Below are positions 18,808 to 25,228 of a DNA stretch of 64,000 bases, in pieces. Source of the DNA: an uncultured Prevotella sp. (GTDB lineage Bacteria; Bacteroidota; Bacteroidia; Bacteroidales; Bacteroidaceae); contig CAMKTS010000004.1 in assembly GCA_946415755.1 (NCBI GenBank), positions 1-64,000 of the forward strand, written 5' to 3'. The translations under genes and the position numbers were made by a program. Each line of letters starts with the position of its first letter. Position 1 is the stretch's first letter. The notes beneath the pieces are model-generated. The model was not told the DNA's origin and searched no databases. It was given only the letters and a program-made list of their open reading frames with translations.

Positions 18808-19961
18808 TTTTTCATTGCTCCGACAATATCCCCGGCCGTCATGGCCTTGGCCTGCTCCTTGATTTTCTGCTCGTAGCGTTCGGGAGTGATGGGTACAATC
18901 TCCATGCCGTCGCTCAGCTTGGTGATGCCGTTGGTCACGTACTTTTCGCCCGCCTTCAGACCGTCGGTCACCACGTAGTTATTGCCGTCGTTTTGTGGGT
19001 CTACCTTGATTTCTGCATACTTCACCTTGTTGCCGTCGCCCAGCACGTAGATGAATTTCTTGTTCTGCACCTCTGAGACGGCAGACATCGGTATCACGAT
19101 GGCCGATGCGTTGGTGTGGGGGATGATAATGGTGCCCGAAGCACCGCTCTTCAGCATCTTCTCGGGGTTGCTGAAGGTGGCTATCAGCTGCACGCTGCCT
19201 GTGGCGGCATCTATCACGCCGCTCATCTTCGTCACCTTGCCCTCATGACCGTAGAGGTTGCCGTCGGCCAGCTGCAGCTTCACGGCAGGCAGGCTCTGCA
19301 GCCCTTCTTTCGAGAGCAACATGGCATCCTTCTCCGTCACCGAGAAGTAGGCCTCCATGGCTGAGATGTTCGACACGTTGGTCAGCACGTTCGACGAGTT
19401 CACCAGCGCACCCTTCTTGAAGGGCAGCGTGCCCACTACGCCAGCTGCCGGACTCTTCACGTAGCAGTAGCTCAGCGTCTCCTTGGCGGATGCCAGCGCG
19501 GCCTGTGCCTGTGCCAGCTGTGCCTTGGCGCTCTCCAGCGCGTTGGCCGATGTCTGAAGCTCATAGTCGCCAATCACCCTGTTGGCGTGCAGCTTCTGCG
19601 TGTTGTCGTAGGTCAGCTGTGCCGTGTTCACCTGCTGCTGTGCAGTATTCACGGCAGCCTGCGACTGGCGCACGGCAGCCTGGTAGGTCTCGTTGTCTAT
19701 CACGAAGAGCACCTGCCCTGCGCCTACCGTCTGACCCTCCTTGACATTGATCTGTGTAATGAATCCCGTCACCTTCGGCCGTATTTCTACATCCTGTACA
19801 CCCTTGATGGTAGCGGGATAGGTGGTTTGCATGTCGGCACTCGACGTTCCCACGGTCGTTACCGGGAACTCGTTGTCACCAAAGTTGGGACGGCCTCCGC
19901 CGCCACAAGAAACCAGCGTTGCAGCAATCGCTGCAAGCATCATCATTTTTTTCATTTTCAT
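18804..19961 (-). CDS. RND efflux periplasmic adaptor (MFP family)
   Basis: 385 residues with lipoprotein signal (TLVSCGGGG). Barrel-sandwich halves around IRPKVTGFITQINVKEGQTV and a coiled-coil hairpin rich in Ala/Gln (about 90-160), then the membrane-proximal domain. Joins the inner-membrane pump to the outer-membrane channel. First gene of the operon. Confidence 0.94.
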   Translation of the reverse strand: MKMKKMMMLAAIAATLVSCGGGGRPNFGDNEFPVTTVGTSSADMQTTYPATIKGVQDVEIRPKVTGFITQINVKEGQTVGAGQVLFVIDNETYQAAVRQSQAAVNTAQQQVNTAQLTYDNTQKLHANRVIGDYELQTSANALESAKAQLAQAQAALASAKETLSYCYVKSPAAGVVGTLPFKKGALVNSSNVLTNVSNISAMEAYFSVTEKDAMLLSKEGLQSLPAVKLQLADGNLYGHEGKVTKMSGVIDAATGSVQLIATFSNPEKMLKSGASGTIIIPHTNASAIVIPMSAVSEVQNKKFIYVLGDGNKVKYAEIKVDPQNDGNNYVVTDGLKAGEKYVTNGITKLSDGMEIVPITPERYEQKIKEQAKAMTAGDIVGAMKK

Positions 19962-20034
19962 ACCTATTTAAAAATTATATTCGAATATACTTGCTCCTGA
20001 AAACTCGAACGTGCGGTTTCAGTTTTTCGAGATG

Positions 20035-20042
20035 CAAAGTTA
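20035..20042 (-). promoter_or_regulatory. -7 box of the efflux operon
   Basis: On the minus strand TAACTTTG, about 74 bases before the adaptor start. The expected -33 region is occupied by the palindrome at 20057-20073. Confidence 0.6.
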
Positions 20043-20056
20043 CGAATAATTGTTGA

Positions 20057-20073
20057 TACCTATTATATAGGTA
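20057..20073. promoter_or_regulatory. Candidate operator of the efflux operon
   Basis: TACCTAT-TAT-ATAGGTA, a perfect 7-bp inverted repeat with 3-base centre, 15 bases upstream of the -7 box and covering where the -33 box should be. A repressor bound here would block RNA polymerase. No regulator gene is adjacent. Confidence 0.5.
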
Positions 20074-20124
20074 CCACATATTTAACATACTTTATGCCGC
20101 ACCTAAAAAAAAAGTAACTGAAAA

Positions 20125-20156
20125 TTTGGAACTTTAAGATTCATTTTGTATCTTTG
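20125..20156 (+). promoter_or_regulatory. Promoter of the VWA lipoprotein gene
   Basis: TTTG (20125-20128), 20-base spacer, TATCTTTG (20149-20156). The ATG at 20188 is 31 bases further. Confidence 0.75.
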
Positions 20157-20187
20157 CACTGATTTCTAACCTAAAAAAGTTTTTATT

Positions 20188-21426
20188 ATGAAAAAAATCA
20201 CTAGTGTATGCAAAAGCCTGGCCATAGGCTTGATGGGCGTCGCCTTCTTTGCCGCCTGTTCCAATCCCGACAACCCCTCTAACGAACCCGTTGTCGTAGT
20301 ACCCAACGTTCCCGGCATTCCCTCTGACGACAGTGCCACCCCCAACCCTGTGGTGCTTCCCGAGGAGCTGAACACCGTGCTTCCCAATTTCAACTACTCT
20401 GTAGACCGTGAGAACGGCTTCTTTGTCATCCGCTTCGACATGAACGGCATCCAGGATCCCAACAATCCCAGCGAATGGGTGCGCCTGTACGGTCCTGGCG
20501 ACAGCCAGCAGAACGTATGGCTTGAGGTCGACGACAAGCCCAAGGGCTTCTCTATCTACAACACCATCGACGGCACGTCGCAGGAGCAGGCTCCCGTCGA
20601 CCTCGTATTCCTTGTTGACAACTCCAGCAGTATGAGCGAGGAGGCCAACGCCATTGCCCGCGACATCATCGAGTGGTCCAAGGAGCTTTCCAAGACCCTT
20701 GACGTACGTTTCGGCTGCGTAGGCTATGGCGGCTTCGTCAGCGGAGCCATCAACCTCACCACCGCTGAGAAGATGGAGGAGTGGCTCAACAAGTCCACCG
20801 GCATCATGCGCACCCGCGACTTTGCCGACGAGACTCCCGAGAAGGCTCAGGCCCTCAAGGATGCTGCTGCCACCGACGAGTACCGCGTGGTCAGCACCTA
20901 CTACTCTTACGAGCGTCGCTACGACCCCGACTATGAAGAGTGCGGCGTGGTGGCCCTCCGCTTTGCCAACGACAAGTTCAGCTTCCGTACCGGAGCCAAC
21001 CGCATTTATGTCAACCTCACCGACGAGCCCAACCAGCCCAACGGCAAGGATGCAGAGTTCAGCACCAAGTGGGTCAAGGAGAACTGGACCTCTACCATGG
21101 GTACCATCCACACCGTCTGGACGCGCAGCGCCTACGACAAGCCTGAGGACAATGTCGACCGCGACTATCCGTGGGATCTCTCTTTCTACACCGGCGGCAC
21201 CATCCTCTGCACCAGCAGCAGCTTCCGCGACTCTAACGGTAATGATGTCCGTCTGAGCGACCTGCCCGTCTCCTCTGCCATCATGAACTCTTACGTCATC
21301 AAGTTCACCAACATCGAGGAGATTTTCGACGGCAACGAGCACAAGATCAAGATCACCGTCAAGTCTGTCGGTTCCGACGGCAGTGTCGTGGCCGAGAAGG
21401 TGTTCTACATCAAATTCGAGCAGTAA
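20188..21426 (+). CDS. VWA-domain lipoprotein
   Basis: 412 residues. Lipoprotein signal ending FFAACSNPD, a Pro/Asn/Val-rich linker (about 25-55), a beta-rich part, then a von Willebrand factor A domain from about residue 125 with the metal-ion-dependent adhesion site VFLVDNSSSMSEEA. Later acidic loops (RRYDPDYEE, DRDYPWD) may also bind metal. Such proteins act in adhesion or protein complexes at the cell surface. Stands alone between its promoter and a terminator; no gene partner gives a function. Confidence 0.82.
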   Translation: MKKITSVCKSLAIGLMGVAFFAACSNPDNPSNEPVVVVPNVPGIPSDDSATPNPVVLPEELNTVLPNFNYSVDRENGFFVIRFDMNGIQDPNNPSEWVRLYGPGDSQQNVWLEVDDKPKGFSIYNTIDGTSQEQAPVDLVFLVDNSSSMSEEANAIARDIIEWSKELSKTLDVRFGCVGYGGFVSGAINLTTAEKMEEWLNKSTGIMRTRDFADETPEKAQALKDAAATDEYRVVSTYYSYERRYDPDYEECGVVALRFANDKFSFRTGANRIYVNLTDEPNQPNGKDAEFSTKWVKENWTSTMGTIHTVWTRSAYDKPEDNVDRDYPWDLSFYTGGTILCTSSSFRDSNGNDVRLSDLPVSSAIMNSYVIKFTNIEEIFDGNEHKIKITVKSVGSDGSVVAEKVFYIKFEQ

Positions 21427-21437
21427 CCTAAAAGCGG

Positions 21438-21475
21438 CACAAGGGGGTGAGCGTTACTCCCCTTGTGTACTTTAT
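21438..21475 (+). terminator. Terminator of the VWA gene
   Basis: CACAAGGGG (21438-21446) pairs with CCCCTTGTG (21459-21467), followed by T-rich TACTTTAT, 11 bases after the stop codon. Confidence 0.75.
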
Positions 21476-21488
21476 GTCAGGTATTTTT

Positions 21489-21522
21489 CCGCAGCACCCC
21501 TGTTGGCAGGTGCTGCGGATTT
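21489..21522. terminator. Second hairpin, probable terminator
   Basis: CCGCAGCACC (21489-21498) pairs exactly with 21509-21518, loop of 10, followed by ATTTT and preceded by TTTTT complement-ready bases; may work in either direction. Confidence 0.65.
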
Positions 21523-21543
21523 TCAATCATCGCAAGAACTCTG

Positions 21544-21596
21544 AGCACACGGGGTCTATCCCTCTGTTTCATAGCACACAGGGTCTCTCTGTGTCA
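21544..21596. repeat. Two copies of the CACACRGGG hairpin repeat
   Basis: Copy a (21544-21571) and copy b (21573-21596): CACACGGGG...CCCTCTGT and CACACAGGGTCTCTCTGTGTC. Each can form a short stem. Related copies are at 22103-22122, 22232-22262, 24314-24343 and, reversed, 24812-24834. Confidence 0.6.
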
Positions 21597-21634
21597 AAAG
21601 GATTGGGATTTTTTCTGTCTTTACGCAAAAACAG

Positions 21635-21675
21635 TTCGCAAAATTTGCGAATATTCAAGATAATTACTATCTTTG
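21635..21675 (+). promoter_or_regulatory. higBA promoter with operator palindrome
   Basis: A perfect 17-base palindrome TTCGCAAA-A-TTTGCGAA (21635-21651) contains the -33 TTTG (21644-21647); 20 bases later lies the -7 box TATCTTTG (21668-21675). HigA-type antitoxins bind such palindromes over their own promoter, so this is the likely autoregulation site. Confidence 0.7.
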
Positions 21676-21694
21676 CACCCAAAGTTGCAGGAAT

Positions 21695-21758
21695 ATGGAG
21701 ATAAAGTTTGAAAAGGATTTGCAACATCACGGAATTGTCGAATCATTATAAAAAATAA
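21695..21758 (+). pseudogene. higB: Scar of a higB toxin gene (internal deletion)
   Basis: An ATG at 21695 opens MEIKFEKD, the usual start of Bacteroidetes HigB-type toxins, but the frame then stops at 21749-21751 after 18 codons. One frame over, 21720-21758 reads CNITELSNHYKK and a stop, which matches the usual C-terminal end of the same toxins. The two ends meet at about 21716-21720, so some 80 codons of the middle are gone with a frameshift. Distance to higA (14 bases after the second stop) is that of an intact higBA operon. Identification of the two ends is from memory of the family. Confidence 0.65.
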
Positions 21759-21772
21759 GGAGGTATAAGCGT

Positions 21773-22084
21773 ATGGGAAATTTAGGTTACGGAGCATTTG
21801 CAACCCATCCGGGTGAGGTGCTGAAAGATGAAATAGAGGAGCGTGGCATCAGTCAGCGGCAGTTGGCCGACTCGATGGGGTTGACTTACTCTGTAGTGAA
21901 TGAGATTCTGAATGGTCGCAGACCACTGACAGCCAAGACGGCCTTGATGTTCGAGGCGGCACTTGACGTGCCTGCCGACTCGCTGATGTATCTGCAGACG
22001 AAATACAACATGCAGACTGCCCGCAAGGACTCGTCGCTATTCGACATGTTGAAAGAGATAAGGAAAATTGCTGCGGTGTTTTAA
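21773..22084 (+). CDS. higA: HigA-family antitoxin, XRE helix-turn-helix (orphaned)
   Basis: 103 residues. The N-terminal HPGEVLKDEIEERGISQRQLA and VNEILNGRRPLTAKTALMFEAAL form the XRE helix-turn-helix typical of HigA; a C-terminal helix follows. In a complete system it neutralises HigB and represses the operon. Here the toxin gene is only a scar, so it survives as a DNA-binding protein with an intact promoter and palindrome. Confidence 0.88.
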   Translation: MGNLGYGAFATHPGEVLKDEIEERGISQRQLADSMGLTYSVVNEILNGRRPLTAKTALMFEAALDVPADSLMYLQTKYNMQTARKDSSLFDMLKEIRKIAAVF

Positions 22085-22331
22085 TTTGCTCACGAGGGGA
22101 CTGCTCACACGGTCTCTGTGTCACAGGGATACTTTTCTATTTGCTGTCGTTTGCTCCTGGTAAATGATAGGTTTACGAGGGGTAAATGATAGAGATACTT
22201 TTTTATTTGATAGTTTTTCTACTGATTTCCGTAGCACACGGGGGCTGTTCCTCTGTGTCACAAATGATGGTGTTGCAGTTTCCTCTTTACGTAAACAGCG
22301 CGAAGGTTTACGGAAAATATTCTGTTATTTC
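22085..22331. other. Gene-free stretch with hairpin repeats
   Basis: No credible coding sequence. Holds two more CACACRGGG hairpin copies (22103-22122 and 22232-22262) and an inverted repeat CGTAAAC (22290-22296) / GTTTACG (22306-22312) at about the same distance before a promoter as the HigA palindrome, with similar wording around it (TCTTTACG-AAA-CAG-CG-GAA ... ATATTC). It looks like a diverged second copy of the higBA upstream module. Confidence 0.5.
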
Positions 22332-22363
22332 TTTGGCAATTACAAAAATATTGCCTAATTTTG
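22332..22363 (+). promoter_or_regulatory. Promoter with palindrome filling the spacer
   Basis: TTTG (22332-22335), 20-base spacer, TAATTTTG (22356-22363). The spacer is occupied end to end by GGCAAT-N9-ATTGCC (22335-22340 and 22350-22355), a likely operator. The next start codon is 455 bases downstream. Confidence 0.65.
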
Positions 22364-22369
22364 CATCCG

Positions 22370-22818
22370 ACTAGTGTCGAATGCGAGTGTGCTTACGCTC
22401 GAAAGACTAGAATGCGTTCTGTCTTTGCTCGCTCTGTCGCACACTTGTCAGCCGTGTTCCCTTATGGGGGCGCACTGCGCCATGTGGATTTTCGCAATCC
22501 AAGAGGCGTAAACAGGGGATTCAAAGTCCCCAGACATTGTTGAAAATGAAGCGTTGTGCTTCGATCTTGTAGTTCGAAATCTGGTAAATTTCAAAAAGTA
22601 AACAAGACGGAGGTAACAACGGTTCACGCTGTATGGCGTGGGCTGATTGTATCTATTTCTTTTTACTTCGGTTTACCAGAGCCGCGAACTAGAGATGTGG
22701 AGCCAACAGTGCCACGCTTCTTTCGTATACACATAATGTACGCGTGGGGGAAAGTGGGCGCAACCTAAAGAGACGAATCACATTATAACAATAATAACTT
22801 TTTAAAACTAACAACATT
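22370..22818 (+). ncRNA. Long structured leader or small RNA upstream of the secreted-protein gene
   Basis: About 450 transcribed bases without a believable gene. Several stems can be drawn: CTAGT...ACTAG (22371-22410), GGGGA/TCCCC around 22516-22530, CACGC/GCGTG around 22626-22641, and CCACGC/GCGTGG (about 22712-22747). The end is A-rich and leads into the ATG at 22819. It could be a regulatory 5' leader or a separate RNA that reads into the gene. Matches no family I can name. Confidence 0.4.
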
Positions 22819-23925
22819 ATGAAAAGAACAAGTTTACTTAAAATGTTGCTTCTGCTATGCGCCCTCGTAGCAGGAGGTCAGAGTGTGTGGGCAGATGATG
22901 AAACATTAAGTTTTATTTTCAACAACGCAGATGAAAGGGCCAAAATCACATTGGTAAAAGCTGGAACTTCAAGCACTGGTGGTGACATGGAATTCCGACA
23001 GGGGTATTTCAGGTTGACTTCAGCAAAAGGCTATTGCGACCTATCGAAGTCTTCAAATATGAATATTTATTCTGGTGGAACATTAACTGTCGGCTTTATT
23101 GATGGTGTTGATGGTTATATTAAGTCAGTTAAAGTTACTTATCCTAATTGCTATCCATTTGGCACACCTGCAGGTTGGTCTGCTACATCAGATCAAAGCA
23201 GTTGGAGTGCAACATCAAAAATGACTTCGGGAAAATATATAAAATATTCAACTGAAGCTACCAATATCTCGTCAGTGGATTTGACAAACAGTGCTACCGG
23301 CAAGACTAATCCTCAAAGAATAGAGATTACTTATGTTGTGAATAAAGTTCCTGCCGCTTTTGGTGAAGCCAAAACCATGATTTCATTCAGTGATTCTAAG
23401 CATGCTCTTGACTTTACTGATGCCAATCGCCCCGCTGGCTTGAAGGCTTATCAGGTAACAGCTGCTGATGGCACATCTGTTACGCTGACAGAAGTTACAT
23501 CTGCTGTGGCAAAGAACACAGGTTTGATTCTGACTGGTACAGCAGAAACAACTTACAGCATCCCCGTTGTTGCCTCTGGTACTGACATCAGCGCTACAAA
23601 CTTGCTCGTTGCTACAGATGGTACATCGACTGTTTCTAGCGCAGCAGTATTGAGTGGTGGAGCATTCCATCCGCTGACCTCTGGTGTTATCGCTGCTGGT
23701 AAGGCTTATCTGCCATACGCCAATATCACAGGTGGTGATCCATTTGCTGGTGGTGCTCCTGCACTCAGCATCGTATTCGGTGGTTCAGAGACAACTGGCA
23801 TTAATTCAATTGAGAATGGACAATTGACAATTGACAATTCTGTCTACGACCTGCAGGGTCGCCGTGTGGCTCAGCCTAAGAAGGGACTGTATATCGTGAA
23901 TGGTAAAAAAGTGATTGTTAAATAA
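22819..23925 (+). CDS. Secreted protein with Prevotella-type C-terminal tail
   Basis: 368 residues. Signal peptide with cleavage near SVWADDE (residue 25-26), then a beta-rich, Ser/Thr/Gly-rich body (about 30-320) without a family I recognise, and a C-terminal tail [20 protein letters not shown]. This tail resembles the type IX secretion / sorting tails of Bacteroidetes surface proteins, and occurs in many Prevotella proteins. Codons just before it (23821-23839) are a tandem CAATTGA repeat like those between genes. G+C is lower than in the flanking housekeeping genes. Confidence 0.75.
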   Translation: MKRTSLLKMLLLLCALVAGGQSVWADDETLSFIFNNADERAKITLVKAGTSSTGGDMEFRQGYFRLTSAKGYCDLSKSSNMNIYSGGTLTVGFIDGVDGYIKSVKVTYPNCYPFGTPAGWSATSDQSSWSATSKMTSGKYIKYSTEATNISSVDLTNSATGKTNPQRIEITYVVNKVPAAFGEAKTMISFSDSKHALDFTDANRPAGLKAYQVTAADGTSVTLTEVTSAVAKNTGLILTGTAETTYSIPVVASGTDISATNLLVATDGTSTVSSAAVLSGGAFHPLTSGVIAAGKAYLPYANITGGDPFAGGAPALSIVFGGSETTGINSIENGQLTIDNSVYDLQGRRVAQPKKGLYIVNGKKVIVK

Positions 23926-23982
23926 TTCATGAGTAATTCGTGGATAATTAATGGTAATTCATGTTCAAAAAAAGATAAAGAT

Positions 23983-24129
23983 ATGAAAAAGACATATATC
24001 AATCCAGAAATGGGTATTGTTAAAATTCAGACCCAACAAATGATTGCCACATCATCAGTAGGCTACAATAGCACTCCGGTCGGTGCTGGTCAAGTTGACT
24101 CCCGCCATCTTGACGACTTCGACTGGTAA
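23983..24129 (+). CDS. Small peptide, leader-like N-terminus and acidic C-terminus
   Basis: 48 residues from the ATG at 23983 (MKKTYINPEMGIVKIQTQQM, then a Ser/Gly-rich middle and an acidic, aromatic end LDDFDW). A GTG- or ATG-led extension upstream would overlap low-complexity bases and is not used. Many short Prevotella proteins share the MKK-Y-P-hydrophobic start with a variable tail; their role is unknown. It follows the secreted protein by 57 bases and precedes a terminator, so both are likely in one transcript. Resembles a peptide precursor in shape only. Confidence 0.6.
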   Translation: MKKTYINPEMGIVKIQTQQMIATSSVGYNSTPVGAGQVDSRHLDDFDW

Positions 24130-24279
24130 TAAATATCAGATAAGAGTATGCAGAAGTTTCTTTTGTATACTTAGTTTTGTTTGTTAATTAAAGCACAATA
24201 CAGGGGCACAAAACACGGCACCGCGAGGTGCGCAGGCCCCGACAACGAGTTATTTAATTAGTAAAACTTATGATCTGGA

Positions 24280-24310
24280 GGCTCTGGCACGTGAGTGCCG
24301 GAGCCTTTTT
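24280..24310 (+). terminator. Intrinsic terminator
   Basis: GGCTCTGGCAC (24280-24290) pairs with GTGCCGGAGCC (24295-24305; one G-T pair), loop GTGA, followed by TTTTT. Ends the secreted-protein / small-peptide transcript. Confidence 0.88.
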
Positions 24311-24383
24311 CATGTACACAGCGGAACCGGCCCCTTTGTGTACTTATTTTGGGTGAGCCAAGCATCAAAAAAAAGTTACCCTA

Positions 24384-24805
24384 CACTGCCTACACTAAGC
24401 ACTGAGTATCAGACACTTGCATACCAGGCACCCTACACTGGAGCCTACACCTGAGCCTACACTAAATTGTGGATGGTGAATGATGTTTCCAAGCCCCAAA
24501 CGTCCCCAAGATTTTGTTCCATGCGTTGGGATTTTTGTGAGGAGGCCACTCACCAAAATGAGGAGGCCACTCACGGAAATTAGTAGGCCACTCACGGCCG
24601 TGAGGAGCCTCTTCACGAGAATAAGTAGGCCACTCACGGAGATAAGTAGGCCAATCACGGAGATAAGTAGGCTACTTATTGGAATGAGTAGCCCACTTAT
24701 GGAGGTGCTTGTTGAAGAATTTTCCAGTGTAGGCTCAGGTGTAGCCTCCAGTGTAGGGTACCTGGCATGCAAGTGCCTGATACTCAGTGGTCAGTGTAGG
24801 CAGTG
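24384..24805. repeat. 422-bp element: 80-bp inverted arms around a 21-bp tandem array
   Basis: Left arm 24384-24463 and right arm 24726-24805 are reverse complements over 74 of 80 bases. Both are rich in the word CCTACACT. Between them lies an eight-copy 21-bp tandem array and about 75-bp of other sequence. No transposase or other gene inside. TACC stands just outside on both sides (24377-24380 and 24807-24810), a possible but weak target duplication. Could be a non-autonomous mobile element or a transcribed long hairpin. Confidence 0.75.
24539..24706. repeat. Eight tandem copies of a 21-bp unit
   Basis: Consensus AAGTAGGCCACTCACGGARA plus T, eight units without gaps. Being a multiple of 3, it keeps frames open on both strands (RPLTEIS-type heptapeptides on plus, GLLISVS-type on minus). 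Holds nested palindromes such as CTCACGGCCGTGAG (24591-24604) and AAGTAGGCTACTT (24665-24677). Copies diverge towards the ends. Confidence 0.85.
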
Positions 24806-24910
24806 CTACCTAGCACAGAGAGTTCCCATGTGAGCGTAATCTTAGTTTAGTATCTATCTTGTTAAATTGTGTCTGAGCTTCGTTCATATCGTGAATTTGT
24901 ATTCGTTATA

Positions 24911-24942
24911 TTTGGTTGTTTCGTTTTTTATCCTTACTTTTG
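24911..24942 (+). promoter_or_regulatory. Promoter of vapBC
   Basis: TTTG (24911-24914), 20-base spacer, TACTTTTG (24935-24942), 25 bases before the ATG at 24968. Confidence 0.78.
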
Positions 24943-24967
24943 CAGGCGAATAGTAAACCATATCAAC

Positions 24968-25228
24968 ATGAATACTGTAACACTATCGCCCACTTCATCT
25001 CTCGGCGCAAAGTATTGGTCTGAGTTGAAAGACCTCAGCAACAGCGTGAAACTTGAACTCATTACGCTGTTAAGCAGCTCTGTAGCCAGTTCCGTTTCAG
25101 AGCCTTCTGACGAAAAAGGATGGACAAAGAGTTTTGCCGGACGTTGGCAGGACGACAGAACTGCCGAGGAAATTATTGAAGACATACATGCTTCAAGGAA
25201 TGCGCATATAAAGGAATTTGTGTTATGA
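24968..25228 (+). CDS. vapB: VapB-type antitoxin
   Basis: 86 residues from the ATG at 24968; a longer frame from 24869 would run through the promoter and is rejected. The C-terminal part (SFAGRWQDDRTAEEIIEDIH) is the toxin-wrapping region common in Bacteroidetes antitoxins paired with PIN toxins. Overlaps vapC by 4 bases (ATGA), which couples their translation. Confidence 0.82.
   Translation: MNTVTLSPTSSLGAKYWSELKDLSNSVKLELITLLSSSVASSVSEPSDEKGWTKSFAGRWQDDRTAEEIIEDIHASRNAHIKEFVL

Noticed and set aside
20134..21342. 402-codon frame on the minus strand
   Set aside because: Antisense shadow of the VWA lipoprotein gene, caused by its codon bias.
22164..22374. Small membrane-like frames of 62-64 codons
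   Set aside because: They run through a hairpin repeat and the operator/promoter region, and have no start context or homologue I know.
22085..22818. Second tRNA or tmRNA in the gene-free stretch
   Set aside because: No cloverleaf with a 7-bp acceptor and T loop could be drawn.
24539..24706. CRISPR array
   Set aside because: Units are directly adjacent with no spacers and drift in sequence; no cas genes are near.
24395..24833. Overlapping frames of 125 and 117 codons over the 21-bp array
   Set aside because: The unit length is a multiple of three, so frames stay open on both strands by default; no start signal or promoter, product is only heptapeptide repeats.
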